64,000 nt of DNA from Bryobacteraceae bacterium (GTDB lineage Bacteria; Acidobacteriota; Terriglobia; Bryobacterales; Bryobacteraceae): assembly GCA_029975915.1 (NCBI GenBank), contig JARKOC010000062.1, positions 59,904 through 123,903 on the forward strand, in the 5' to 3' direction. Position numbers and translations under genes: made by a program. Positions 17,769 to 27,167 of this stretch are shown one piece after another; positions within the stretch are counted from its first letter, which is position 1; the number at the start of each line of letters is the position of its first letter. The notes beneath the pieces were generated by a model. It was given only the letters and a program-made list of their open reading frames with translations, had not been told where the DNA came from and searched no databases.

Positions 17769-18965
17769 ATGTTTGGACGCAGGCCGTTTCTCGAAGCCCT
17801 GGCTTCCACTCCAATCTTTTCCGCTCTCGGTTTGGCCGCTCCGGCAGCAAAGACCGTCAGGCGCGACGTATTCAAGGAACTTGGGGTACGTACGTTCATT
17901 AACGCCGCTGGCACCTATACGGCGCTGACCGCATCGACTATGCCGCCCGAAGTCATCGCCGCCATGGAAGCGTGCTGGCCGCAGTATGTCAATTTGAACG
18001 AACTGCAAGAGAAGGTCGGCGAGCGCTTAGCGCAGTTGCTCAAGTGCGACGCCGCCATGGTGACCTCAGGCGCCGCCGGCGCGCTGACAGTGGGCACGGC
18101 CGCCTGCATCACCGGGACGGACCGCCACGCCATCCGCAGCCTGCCTGACCTGACGGGCCTCAAATCCGAGGTCATCATGCAGAAGTCTCACAGGTTCGGC
18201 TACGACCACGCCGTTCGAGCCACGGGCGTGAGGATCGTCGAAATCGAAACCGAAGCCGAACTGGAAGCCGCGGCCAACCCGAAGACGGCGATGATGCTGT
18301 TTTTCAACGACGCTGAACCGCGCGGGAAGATCGACAACGCCGGGTGGGTGCGTTTGGGCAAGAAGCTTGGTGTTCCGACGTTTGTCGACGCCGCGGCCGA
18401 CACACCGCCGGTCGAAAATCTCTGGAAATACACGGGCATGGGCTACGACCTGGTGACGTTCTCCGGCGGCAAAGGCATCCGCGGTCCGCAGAGCGCGGGC
18501 CTGCTGCTGGGCCGCAAGGACTTGATCGAGGCGGCGCGGCTGAACACGTCGCCCAATGGGTCGCTTACGCGGGGCATGAAGGTGAACAAGGAAGAGATGG
18601 TGGGCATGCTGGTAGCCGTCGAGTCGTTTCTTAAACGCGACCACGCCGCCGACCGCCGTGAGTATGACCGTCGCGCCGAGGTGATCCGGAAGGCGGCGAT
18701 GAAATTGAAGTCGGTGACTTCTGAGATCGTGGTTCCGCCGATCGCCAACAACGTGCCGCACCTCAAATTGAAGTGGGACCCGGCCGTGATCAAGTTGACG
18801 CCGCCGGAAGCGATGAAGAAGCTGCGCGAGGGCACCCCGTCAATCGAAGCCTGCCCAATGACGGACCGCGAATGGCTCGCTTTTGGCGTCTGGATGATGA
18901 AACCAGGCGACGCCGAAGTGGTCGCCAGACGCACGGTGGAGGTCCTCAAAGCGGCGATGGTTTAG
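17769..18965 (+). CDS. SelA-like PLP-dependent enzyme, exported (not selenocysteine synthase)
   Basis: 398 residues. The PLP fold type I body carries INAAGTYTALTAS, MVTSGAAGALTVG, FVDAAADTPP and the Schiff-base Lys in FSGGKGIRGPQSAG. It belongs to PF03841 but lacks the N-terminal tRNA-binding region of real SelA. Relatives include D-glucosaminate-6-phosphate ammonia-lyase (DgaE) and EF_0838. The leader FGRRPFLEALASTPIFSAL is twin-arginine-like, consistent with export of a cofactor-loaded enzyme. AAGGGGG lies upstream of the ATG. Together with the amidohydrolase it probably degrades an amino-sugar or amino-acid derivative in the periplasm. Confidence 0.75.
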   Translation: MFGRRPFLEALASTPIFSALGLAAPAAKTVRRDVFKELGVRTFINAAGTYTALTASTMPPEVIAAMEACWPQYVNLNELQEKVGERLAQLLKCDAAMVTSGAAGALTVGTAACITGTDRHAIRSLPDLTGLKSEVIMQKSHRFGYDHAVRATGVRIVEIETEAELEAAANPKTAMMLFFNDAEPRGKIDNAGWVRLGKKLGVPTFVDAAADTPPVENLWKYTGMGYDLVTFSGGKGIRGPQSAGLLLGRKDLIEAARLNTSPNGSLTRGMKVNKEEMVGMLVAVESFLKRDHAADRREYDRRAEVIRKAAMKLKSVTSEIVVPPIANNVPHLKLKWDPAVIKLTPPEAMKKLREGTPSIEACPMTDREWLAFGVWMMKPGDAEVVARRTVEVLKAAMV

Positions 18966-19101
18966 CCATTGGGGGGAAATTGGGGCGAGGGCCCTCCACA
19001 CGATTGAACAAGAATATTTGAGGTCCGGACAAACGTCTGGAGGCAACTCTACCTGGCCCCGGAGAAGCATTTGTCCCGAATGCGAACTGCCATCGCCAAA
19101 G

Positions 19102-20340
19102 TTAATCCTTTAGCGCTCGCAATGCCCTCTCTCCAGCCGCAGTCACCGTGGATGGGCTGCGGATGAACTCCCTGATACGCCCTTCCCCCTCCTGCTCGTA
19201 CAGCAGATCCACTACCGCTAGGGCATAGTTGTAGGCCAACCGCGCCTCGGCCGCGCTCAAGCCACTCCAAGATCCGGCCATCGCACCCAACGCCGGCAGC
19301 CGTTCCTGCCGCGCCGCCGCTCGAACTTCTGCCCTCTCCTGCCCTGACAGCCTGTCGCCAGTGAGCCGCTGCGCCAGTCCTTCATGGAACCACGCCGGGA
19401 AGTGCCCCCGGCGCGCCAGGCAAGCGTGGACGATTTCGTGTCCGAACCGGCGCCTCAACTCCGGCGACACCGCCGCACCGTCCGGCATCCCCACCCGGAT
19501 CCGCCCATCATAGACCGCCGCGCTCCACTCCGCCGCGCCCGACGAGGACCGAAAACTTTCCCGGCTCAGGACGATCGCGGTAATCGCCTCATTCCCCCCA
19601 CAACCGATCACCTCGTCGATCCTTTTGTATTCCGCGTCCAGCGCATCCAACATCGCCGATGCCACGTGCGCCGGCACTTCGCCGCCGTCGAAGCGCAGCC
19701 GGAACCTTTCACCGTTCGCCACATGTTCTCCCTTGTCCGAGTCAGTCTCACGTTTCACTTGCGCCAGCAGACGCTCCACTGAGGGATTTCTTTCGATCGT
19801 CAGGGACTCCTTCCAATACTGTTCCGCCCGCTTCAGTTCGTCGCTCTGGTAGGCCGCCAATCCCGCCAGCGCCAGCGCAAACGGATTCTGCCTGCCCTCA
19901 TTCATCAAAGACCATTCCAGAAGCCTCAAGGCCTGCTTCGGCTGGTGCTGTTCGATCATTTCCAATGCCCGCTTCAACGTCTCGGTCGCCTGGCCCGCAA
20001 GCCGTGTCCCGTTTTTTGCTAGACTCCGTATCTCATTGTTATTACTATATTTACTCTCCGATGGGTTCGTTTGGTTCGCATTCTTCCGGCCGGCGTCGAA
20101 GGCTTCCAGTCCCACCAGGTCCCCAGCCAGCACCCACCCTTTCAGCGAACCCGCCTCCACCTTGTAGCATGCCCCCTGCTCCCCGATCATTGAGAAACGG
20201 ATCTTCACCTCCGTTCCCGCCTCGATCCGCCCTACCGGATCTTCGCCGCCTTCGCATCCCGCGCGCAAAACCGCCCCTGATCCGCCTACCCTCGGCGGTC
20301 CCATGACCAGCGCAATCAACATCACCGCTTCCGCCGTCAT
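19102..20340 (-). CDS. Secreted gluzincin metallopeptidase with SH3-like and TPR segments
   Basis: 412 residues. A short hydrophobic start is followed by an SH3-like segment (CYKVEAGSLKGWVLAGDLVGLE), a linker rich in Asn/Ser, TPR-like helices (about residues 110-195) and a peptidase-MA-like domain. Its zinc motif is GHEIVHACLARRGHFPAWFHEGLAQ: HExxH with the third ligand Glu in HEGLAQ. Likely a cell-surface or periplasmic peptidase. Convergent with the SelA-like gene upstream. Confidence 0.75.
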   Translation of the reverse strand: MTAEAVMLIALVMGPPRVGGSGAVLRAGCEGGEDPVGRIEAGTEVKIRFSMIGEQGACYKVEAGSLKGWVLAGDLVGLEAFDAGRKNANQTNPSESKYSNNNEIRSLAKNGTRLAGQATETLKRALEMIEQHQPKQALRLLEWSLMNEGRQNPFALALAGLAAYQSDELKRAEQYWKESLTIERNPSVERLLAQVKRETDSDKGEHVANGERFRLRFDGGEVPAHVASAMLDALDAEYKRIDEVIGCGGNEAITAIVLSRESFRSSSGAAEWSAAVYDGRIRVGMPDGAAVSPELRRRFGHEIVHACLARRGHFPAWFHEGLAQRLTGDRLSGQERAEVRAAARQERLPALGAMAGSWSGLSAAEARLAYNYALAVVDLLYEQEGEGRIREFIRSPSTVTAAGERALRALKD

Positions 20341-20501
20341 TCGCCTTATCTGTCTATCGGATGACGCGGAGTCCGGCTGTAGTTCATGCCTGAGATCGCA
20401 AACAGAATCGTGATGATTGTTGTGTCTTCGATCCGGCTCCCGTAAGATTCTGATAGATCAACGCGTTCAGTCCCGGCAAGATCGGGACGTTGGAGGTCAC
20501 T

Positions 20502-22850
20502 GTGTCAGTGTCGTTGTTGCGTGTTTCCATTTTGCTTGCGGCCACCTGCCTGAGTCTTCTTGCTCAATCGCCGCTCTTATTCAATCCGTCATCGGTCCAG
20601 GTCAGCTCGGAGGCAGGATCAAGCGCACCGATCGTGCGCACGGTCAAGCTTCAATCGAGTTTGACCGTCTCTTTCCTTGCCGCGTCCAGTCAGCCATCGT
20701 GGCTGGAAATCTGGCCCGCGAGCGGCACTGTGAGTCCGGGTCCCGGCAACGACATCACTCTGACCATCAAACCCCAAGGATTCCAGACTGGCGTTTACAC
20801 CGGCTGGGTCACCGCCACGCCACAAAGCGGTGGCCAATCCGTCATATTGAATGTCACGCTGAACGTGACCGGCCTCACGTTGTTCACCAGCCCTTCGACG
20901 GCCGCCATGACCACCTACCCAGAGGGCATCGACATCCTTCCAATGTCGATCACCTCATCCGACGGCGTGATCCGCGATGTGTCGTGGACGCTTTCAACTA
21001 CATCAGGCGGCGACTGGCTCTCCATTCGCGAGAGCGCTCCAGTCCAAACGCCTGCCACGATTACTCTATACGCCGACGCTACGAACCTCGATATCGGAGT
21101 CTACACAGGCGAAATCCGGCTCACATCCACGAGCCTGCCTGGATTCCTGAAGATCATCCCGGTCACATTCGACGTTCGAGATGACGCTCCTCGCATCCGA
21201 GTCGTGCCAACCGAGGTCCGTTTCTACACTTTCGGCACGCTTGATCCTCCGCCCCAACCGGTTCAGGTATATTCGAACACCGACCTCGCCACGGCTTTCA
21301 GCGTTACCCCGAATCAGACTTCCACAATCGTTATGGCGTCCCCGCTGGCGGGGCAGACTCCTTCGGCGGTCAAGTTGTCGTTAGACACCGCGCAGCTTGG
21401 CGCCTTACCTCGATCAGACTCTTTTGTGGTCACGCCAATCCATGGCGGGACGCCCGTCACCGTCAAAGTACAGACGGCCATAGAGCCGAAACGCCGCAAG
21501 GCCATCCCCCAAATCGCGGATGGAGGTGGATTCCGCACCCGCATCACCATCGTAAACGCCGACAACGTGCCAGCCCGCGTCTCACTCAAGTTTTTCAAAG
21601 TGAATCCAGCCACGCGCGAGACTGTCGCCTGGACGCCAGCCCTCACCGGGAATCCATCTATCACCAACGTCACGATTCCTGTTGGAGCATCCTGGTCAGT
21701 CATCACTTCCGGCGCTGACGCCGCCATCTCTTCTGGCTGGGGCGAAGTCATTTCCGACCAGAAGGTGAGCGGTAATGCCGTATTCCAGTTCTTCCAACCC
21801 GACGGCCGGGTTCAGGAAGCCGCGGTCCCTGTCAGTGATGCCCTGATGCAGAGATTGCTGCTCCCGTTCGACAACAGCAACGGTTTTGTCACCAGCTTCG
21901 CCTTGATCAACCTGAGTGCGACCGAGTCTGCGGATATCCGCGTCGCATTCCGTGACGACAAAGGCAAGCTCATCCGCTTCGACCGCATGACAGAGTTGCC
22001 GGCCGGGGGGCACTTCGCCATCGAGTTGACCAACCTGTTTCCTTATCTCAACGGTTTGCGCGGCACAATGGACCTCTCGGCAGCCACGGGCCACATCTCG
22101 CTGCTCGGATTACGCTTCAATCCGACAGGCGCCTTCACGTCGTTCGAAGCGCAGTCGTTCAACCGCCGCGAAACCGGCCGCCGCACACTGCCCCAGATCG
22201 CCGACGGGGGTGATTTCAAGACAGCCATCACGTTGGTCAACCAGGATTTCCTCACCGCCTATGTCACCCTCAAATTCCACAAGTCCACGGCGGGGAACAA
22301 CACCACGGATTGGAATCTGAAGTTCGATAACGGAGCTACGTCCTCTTCCACAATCCTCATCCCGCCCTGCTCCACGGTCACTTTGCGCACCACGGGGGAA
22401 AGCCCTATGGTCGAGCAGGGTTGGGGTGAAATTTTCTCCACCGGGTACTGGGTCTCGGGATTCGCCGTCTTCGAACAACGCATCGCCGGCCGGCCCGACC
22501 AAGAAGCAGCCGTGCCAGTCAACTATGCCGCGCCAAGGCGTGTCCTTCTGCCCTTCGACAACACCTCGATCTTCACCACTTCGGTCGCCCTTGCGAACCT
22601 CAGTGAAACCGCCCCCATGGACATCAATCTGATCTTCCGGGATTCCGCCGGCCAAAGGATCACGACCAAGAACCTGGTGATCCCCGCCCTGGGGCATAAG
22701 GCATTTAACCTCGTCGCCGAGTATCCGGATCTACAGGGACTGTCTGGCGCGGTCGAGTTCTCCGCCCTCACTGGTGAACCCTCCGCGCTGGGGCTGCGAT
22801 TCACAAACACCGGCGCATACACAACCTTCAAGGTTGCGGCGCTGCAATAG
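20502..22850 (+). CDS. Large secreted surface protein: BACON-like N-terminus and two LPQIADGG repeats
   Basis: 782 residues after GTG 20502, which has GGAGG five bases upstream. A signal peptide (SILLAATCLSLLAQ) is followed by two BACON/Ig-like beta-sandwich modules (PSWLEIWPASGTVSPG; DWLSI) and then two tandem copies of a roughly 215-residue beta domain. Each copy opens with [IL]PQIADGG-x-F-[RK]-T and contains GWGEI/V, QEAAVPV and RLLLPFDN/RVLLPFDN. The duplicated module is common in Solibacteres exoproteins. No enzymatic motif; probably adhesion or substrate binding. Confidence 0.75.
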   Translation: MSVSLLRVSILLAATCLSLLAQSPLLFNPSSVQVSSEAGSSAPIVRTVKLQSSLTVSFLAASSQPSWLEIWPASGTVSPGPGNDITLTIKPQGFQTGVYTGWVTATPQSGGQSVILNVTLNVTGLTLFTSPSTAAMTTYPEGIDILPMSITSSDGVIRDVSWTLSTTSGGDWLSIRESAPVQTPATITLYADATNLDIGVYTGEIRLTSTSLPGFLKIIPVTFDVRDDAPRIRVVPTEVRFYTFGTLDPPPQPVQVYSNTDLATAFSVTPNQTSTIVMASPLAGQTPSAVKLSLDTAQLGALPRSDSFVVTPIHGGTPVTVKVQTAIEPKRRKAIPQIADGGGFRTRITIVNADNVPARVSLKFFKVNPATRETVAWTPALTGNPSITNVTIPVGASWSVITSGADAAISSGWGEVISDQKVSGNAVFQFFQPDGRVQEAAVPVSDALMQRLLLPFDNSNGFVTSFALINLSATESADIRVAFRDDKGKLIRFDRMTELPAGGHFAIELTNLFPYLNGLRGTMDLSAATGHISLLGLRFNPTGAFTSFEAQSFNRRETGRRTLPQIADGGDFKTAITLVNQDFLTAYVTLKFHKSTAGNNTTDWNLKFDNGATSSSTILIPPCSTVTLRTTGESPMVEQGWGEIFSTGYWVSGFAVFEQRIAGRPDQEAAVPVNYAAPRRVLLPFDNTSIFTTSVALANLSETAPMDINLIFRDSAGQRITTKNLVIPALGHKAFNLVAEYPDLQGLSGAVEFSALTGEPSALGLRFTNTGAYTTFKVAALQ

Positions 22851-22944
22851 ACGCCGGTCAGTTGTGGGCGCGCGGCCCGCGCCAACGCATGAGCCGCGCT
22901 CCCTCTCGCCTGCGGCGCGGCGAACGATGTATGATTCAGGCACG

Positions 22945-24075
22945 ATGCCGCTGAACCGCCGCCAGTTCCTCTCTGTACCCGCGCTTGCCGCCCTGCCGAA
23001 GCAAGCCACTCCGCTGGCCATCACCATGTGGGACTTCTCCTGGCTTGAGCGCCGCTGGCCCGGCGCTGGCTACGAGAATTGGGATGCCGCCCTGGATGAA
23101 CTCAAAACCCGCGGTTACGATGCCGTTCGAATTGACGCTTATCCCCATTTCATTCACTTTGGCGCATCTCGCACATGGGAACTTCTGCCGCAGTGGTCGG
23201 TCCAGGATTGGGGCGCGCCTGCCCGCTGCCGCATCCGCGTACAGCCGGAACTGAACCAGTTCATTCAAAAGTGCGGCGACCGTGGGCTGAAGGTTGGCCT
23301 TTCGTCTTGGTTCCGCCAGGATATCCACGACCATCGCATGCGCCTCGACACGCCAATTCAACTGGGTGCGGCCTGGAAATCCACCCTTGACTCCATCGCC
23401 GCCGACGGTCTGCTCAAGCACATTTACTACGTCGATCTCTGCAACGAGTTCCCGCTCGACGTGTGGGCGCCATACGTCCCTAAGGGCTTACGCCGCGCCT
23501 CCGCCGAAGGCGTCCGCTGGATGGCCGAGCCCATTGCCCTGCTCAAACAGCACTACCCCGATCTCGCTTACACATTCTCATTCACCAGCGAATACCAGAC
23601 CTGGGAGCAGCAAGACGTGTCGATGCTCGACTTCCTGGAACTTCACCTCTGGATGACCCATTTCTCGGACTTCTACCAGAAGGTCGGTTACAACTATGAG
23701 CGCTTTGACACCAAGGGCTACGACAATCTTGCGCTGAATGCCGAGGCGACCTACAAGAAAGACCCCGCCCACTGGCAAGACCGCCTCAAGTATGGCATCG
23801 ATCTGCTTTCTGCCTGGAGCGTCAAATCAGGCAAGCCGCTCATTACCACCGAGTGCTGGGGCCTGGTGGACTACAAGGACTTCCCGATGCTCAATTGGGG
23901 CTGGATTATGGAACTCTGTGAACTCGGCGTCCGCTATGCGTCATCGAAAGGCCGCTGGGCAGCGATGGCGACATCGAACTTCTGCGGTCCTCAGTTTCGC
24001 GGCATGTGGCGTGACATCGCATGGCACCGCCGCCTGACTGATGTCATCCACTCCGGCCGTCTTCCGGCCCATTAG
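22945..24075 (+). CDS. Cellulase-like (GH5-type barrel) secreted protein
   Basis: 376 residues. MPLNRRQFLSVPALAAL is a Tat-type leader. The TIM barrel has WDAALDELKTRGYDAVRIDAYP, YYVDLCNEFPLDVWAPYVP (Asn-Glu acid/base position) and LITTECWGLVDY (candidate nucleophile Glu), as in the sugar-binding cellulase-like family. Substrate unknown. ATG 22945 lies nine bases after TATGAT (22930-22935) and has no ribosome-binding site; ATG 22927 is an alternative. Confidence 0.7.
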   Translation: MPLNRRQFLSVPALAALPKQATPLAITMWDFSWLERRWPGAGYENWDAALDELKTRGYDAVRIDAYPHFIHFGASRTWELLPQWSVQDWGAPARCRIRVQPELNQFIQKCGDRGLKVGLSSWFRQDIHDHRMRLDTPIQLGAAWKSTLDSIAADGLLKHIYYVDLCNEFPLDVWAPYVPKGLRRASAEGVRWMAEPIALLKQHYPDLAYTFSFTSEYQTWEQQDVSMLDFLELHLWMTHFSDFYQKVGYNYERFDTKGYDNLALNAEATYKKDPAHWQDRLKYGIDLLSAWSVKSGKPLITTECWGLVDYKDFPMLNWGWIMELCELGVRYASSKGRWAAMATSNFCGPQFRGMWRDIAWHRRLTDVIHSGRLPAH

Positions 24076-24091
24076 GAAAGACTTCACGGAC

Positions 24092-24114
24092 TGCCCGCCC
24101 GTCTTAGGGCGGCA
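24092..24114 (+). terminator. Hairpin between the cellulase-like gene and the convergent DUF218 gene
   Basis: TGCCcGCCC-gtctta-GGGCGGCA forms an eight-pair stem with one bulge soon after the upstream stop. No T run follows, so termination is only possible. Confidence 0.35.
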
Positions 24115-24263
24115 CATTGGGATCGCGGCTTTTTATGAGACTACGCCGCCATCACGCCGTAGGCCCACTTCACAGAAATCTCGACACCATATTGGGAGAC
24201 GCCTCTTGCAGAGCAGAGGACCTGGTGCCGCCGTGCTCAGCCCGCTTGGTTGGGTAGCGCAAG

Positions 24264-24851
24264 CTATATGTTGATCCCAACCCGCCACAGCAGGTATGCG
24301 AATGCCTGCCGCACGTAGAGCCATCGCCCGCTGGGAGTGCTGTTCGGCGCCACCGGCCTCGGCGAGCCATGCACCGTCATTCCCTCGTGTTCGAGGATCT
24401 TCTCCACCCGGAAGATATGGTATCCGTCGCTCACCACGATCGCCGATTTCAGCCCCATGCGCCGCATGATCTCGCTGACTGCGACAACCGTGTGCACGGT
24501 CGAATCACCTTCACCCTCGACGATGATGTCTTCAGATTTCACCCCCAGTTTCACCAGGTAGTCCCTTCCCACCTGACCTTCAGTGAATTGAGGATCGCCG
24601 CCAGCGCCGCCTGTTGTGATCAGCCTCGGCGCCAGCCCGCGCTCGTACAGTGAATAGGCATGATCCAGCCGGGCTTTCAGCACGGGCGACGGTCTCCCGT
24701 TGTACTCGGCCGCGCCCAGCACCACAATCACGTCCGAAGGCACGGCATCGTCGACAAGCGAGCGCTGCTCGATCTCCTTCGACAGCGCAACAACATAGGC
24801 GGCCACAGGGAGCGCGATCGCCAGGACGACGATGGCTGCCAGCTTTTTCAT
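24264..24851 (-). CDS. DUF218 (YdcF/SanA-like) membrane-anchored protein
   Basis: 195 residues. The N-terminal helix (LAAIVVLAIALPVAAYVVAL) is a signal anchor. DUF218 features follow: DVIVVLGAAEYNGRPSPVLKARLDHAYSLY, ITTGGAGG, ARLxR-like spacing, and VVSDGYHIFRVEKI. Proteins of this class are linked to envelope integrity and vancomycin sensitivity. Divergent from the SpoU gene with only 27 bases between the starts. ATG 24851 is chosen because it begins with MKK; no ribosome-binding site is clear. Confidence 0.75.
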   Translation of the reverse strand: MKKLAAIVVLAIALPVAAYVVALSKEIEQRSLVDDAVPSDVIVVLGAAEYNGRPSPVLKARLDHAYSLYERGLAPRLITTGGAGGDPQFTEGQVGRDYLVKLGVKSEDIIVEGEGDSTVHTVVAVSEIMRRMGLKSAIVVSDGYHIFRVEKILEHEGMTVHGSPRPVAPNSTPSGRWLYVRQAFAYLLWRVGINI

Positions 24852-24878
24852 TGATACACTCAAATTCTACTTGGAATC

Positions 24879-25679
24879 ATGGCCGAGGCGGAGATCATCA
24901 CCAGCCCGCGCAATCCTCTACTGAAAGAGGTGGCCCGCGCCGCCGCCAAGGGCGCGCTCACAGCCGAATCGGGTCTTTGCCTCGCCGAGGGACTCCACCT
25001 GCTCGACGAAGCCCTCGCCAGCGGCCTGATGGTCCCCACGGTCCTGTGTGCTCAATCCATGCAAGGTGTTGTCGCCCGGCGCCTGGCCGGGTTGAAACGG
25101 CTGCGTTTGGCCGTTGCTCCAGACCCGTGGTTTGAAAAACTGGCCACAACCGAATCCACCCAAGGCGTCATGGCGCTTGTGAAACCGCCCGTTTGGAAGC
25201 TTGACAACATATTTCGAGCCCGATCGCTTGTGATCGTGTTGGACGGTCTCCAGGACCCTGGCAACGCCGGCGCCATCGTCCGCGCAGCAGAGGCCTTCGG
25301 CTCGAGCGGAGTCATTTTCATCAAGGGTTCGGCGAACGCCTGGCACCCCAAAACCCTCCGAGCCTCTGCCGGCAGCCTGTTCCGTGTGCCCAGCCTCAAC
25401 GCCGCCGATCCCGAAGTCGTCCTCACCGCCTTCGCCCAGCGCCGCGTAAAGCTTTTCGCCGCTGTCGCTCACAATGGCGCGCTCGCCCATGAACAGGACC
25501 TGATGCGCCCTTGCGGCATCATCATCGGCAGCGAAGCCCGAGGAGTCAGCGCCCGTTTCGCCGAAGTCTCCACACCCATCCGCATCGCCACGTCCGGTGT
25601 CGAGTCGCTCAACGCGTCGGTCGCCGCCGCTGTCCTGCTCTACGAAGCCGCTTCACAACGCCGTTTGGGAAGGAAGTAA
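24879..25679 (+). CDS. SpoU/TrmH-family RNA 2-O-methyltransferase
   Basis: 266 residues. An N-terminal substrate-binding domain (AEAEIITSPRNPLLKEV...) is joined to a SPOUT knot with all three motifs: LDGLQDPGNAGAIVRAAEAFG (motif 1, with the catalytic Asn/Arg), GIIIGSEARGVS (motif 2) and VESLNASVAAAVLLYEA (motif 3). It should methylate ribose in 23S rRNA or tRNA; the exact site cannot be told. Its TAA overlaps the rarA start (TAATG). Confidence 0.88.
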   Translation: MAEAEIITSPRNPLLKEVARAAAKGALTAESGLCLAEGLHLLDEALASGLMVPTVLCAQSMQGVVARRLAGLKRLRLAVAPDPWFEKLATTESTQGVMALVKPPVWKLDNIFRARSLVIVLDGLQDPGNAGAIVRAAEAFGSSGVIFIKGSANAWHPKTLRASAGSLFRVPSLNAADPEVVLTAFAQRRVKLFAAVAHNGALAHEQDLMRPCGIIIGSEARGVSARFAEVSTPIRIATSGVESLNASVAAAVLLYEAASQRRLGRK

Positions 25680-26971
25680 TGTCCCTGTTCCATCCAGGAC
25701 CGGACGAATCCCGCCCGCTTGCCGACCGCATGCGTCCTGAACGGCTCGAAGACTACGTCGGCCAGGAACACATCCTTGGGCCCGGCAAGCCGCTCCGCGT
25801 CCAAATTGAAAAGGATCGCCTCACCTCCATCATCCTCTGGGGGCCGCCCGGCGTCGGCAAGACTACGCTGGCCACGCTCATCGCCCGTCACACGAAATCC
25901 TCCTTCGTCCCATTCAGCGCCGTCCTGAGCGGCATCAAGGAGATCAAGGAAGTGATGGCCAAGGCCGAGCAGTTGCGCCGCATGAACCTGCGCACCGTCC
26001 TGTTCGTCGACGAGATCCACCGCTTCAACAAGGCTCAGCAGGACGCCTTCCTGCCCTATGTCGAGCGGGGCGACATCGTCCTGATCGGCGCGACGACCGA
26101 AAACCCGTCGTTCGAGGTCATCTCGGCGCTGCTTTCGCGGTCGAAGGTTTACGCCCTGGGGCCGCTCTCCGAGGAGGAAGTCCTCGAACTTCTGCATCGC
26201 GCCACAGGGGTATTGAAAATCTCCGCGCCTGACGACCTTCTCCGCCAGATCGCCATCTATTCCGGCGGCGACGCTCGGACGGCCTACAACGTTCTTGAGA
26301 TTGCCGCAGCGGCATCCTCCGGCAGACAACTCGAAGCCGCTGCCGTCGAAGCCGCCATCGAGCGCAAGACCCTGCTTTACGACAAGTCCGGCGAGGAGCA
26401 CTTTAACCTCATCTCGGCGCTGCACAAGTCAGTCCGGTCGTCGCGCCCGGACGCCGCCCTGTACTGGCTGGCCCGAATGCTCGAAGCTGGCGAGGACCGC
26501 ATGTACATCGCCCGCCGCCTTGTCCGCATGGCTATCGAGGACGTTGGTCTAGCCGACCCACGCGCCGTTGAACAAGCAGTCGCCTGCATGAGATCGGTCC
26601 ACCTGTTAGGTGTCCCCGAAGGCGACCAGGCGCTGGCCCAAGCGGCGATTTACCTCTCTGCCGCCCCAAAATCAGATGCCGCCTACCAGGCCTTGAATGC
26701 CGCGCGTGAACTCGTCCGTTCCCGCCCCCCTTCTCAAGTCCCTCTCCACCTCAGAAACGCCCCGACCAAGGCGATGAAGGAATGGGGATACGGCGACGGC
26801 TATGATCACGCCCATACGAATGAGGAAGGCCTAACTACCATGGAGTGCCTTCCCGAAGGCCTGGAAGATCAGGTGTTTTACCAGCCCACCAGTCGAGGCT
26901 TTGAATCCCGTCTCAAAGACCGCCTCGACGCCATCCGTGCCTGGATCGCGAATCACCGCCAGTCGAGGTGA
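25679..26971 (+). CDS. rarA: Replication-associated recombination protein A (AAA+ ATPase)
   Basis: 430 residues, the usual length of RarA/Mgs[21 protein letters not shown] opens the protein. Walker A is GPPGVGKT, Walker [13 protein letters not shown], sensor 1 [12 protein letters not shown] and sensor 2 GGDARTAYN. The C-terminal tetramerisation part has [10 protein letters not shown] and [10 protein letters not shown]. It acts at stalled replication forks. The ATG overlaps the stop of the methyltransferase gene with AAGGAAG just upstream; an earlier in-frame start inside that gene is not credible. Confidence 0.93.
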   Translation: MSLFHPGPDESRPLADRMRPERLEDYVGQEHILGPGKPLRVQIEKDRLTSIILWGPPGVGKTTLATLIARHTKSSFVPFSAVLSGIKEIKEVMAKAEQLRRMNLRTVLFVDEIHRFNKAQQDAFLPYVERGDIVLIGATTENPSFEVISALLSRSKVYALGPLSEEEVLELLHRATGVLKISAPDDLLRQIAIYSGGDARTAYNVLEIAAAASSGRQLEAAAVEAAIERKTLLYDKSGEEHFNLISALHKSVRSSRPDAALYWLARMLEAGEDRMYIARRLVRMAIEDVGLADPRAVEQAVACMRSVHLLGVPEGDQALAQAAIYLSAAPKSDAAYQALNAARELVRSRPPSQVPLHLRNAPTKAMKEWGYGDGYDHAHTNEEGLTTMECLPEGLEDQVFYQPTSRGFESRLKDRLDAIRAWIANHRQSR

Positions 26972-27167
26972 TTCCTCCATCCAGAGGGAACAAACCTCTT
27001 CCCACCGCTGCGTGCAGCCGCGGCCAGCCTAATACCCTGGAGACACGTGCCAGTTTGAACTTAACGCTTGACTGATGTTCCGCGAACTGTATTCGACAGG
27101 GGACGCTGCACTACTTCTGGATTGGCGCCCGAGTTCTTTTGCTGTGGCAATGGGCCGGGTCCCTGCA

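Noticed and set aside
17769..18965. SelA-like gene as the selenocysteine synthase for the selenoprotein at 6333
   Set aside because: It has an export signal, lacks the tRNA-binding N-terminal region and is paired with an amidohydrolase, so it belongs to the DgaE/EF_0838 branch.
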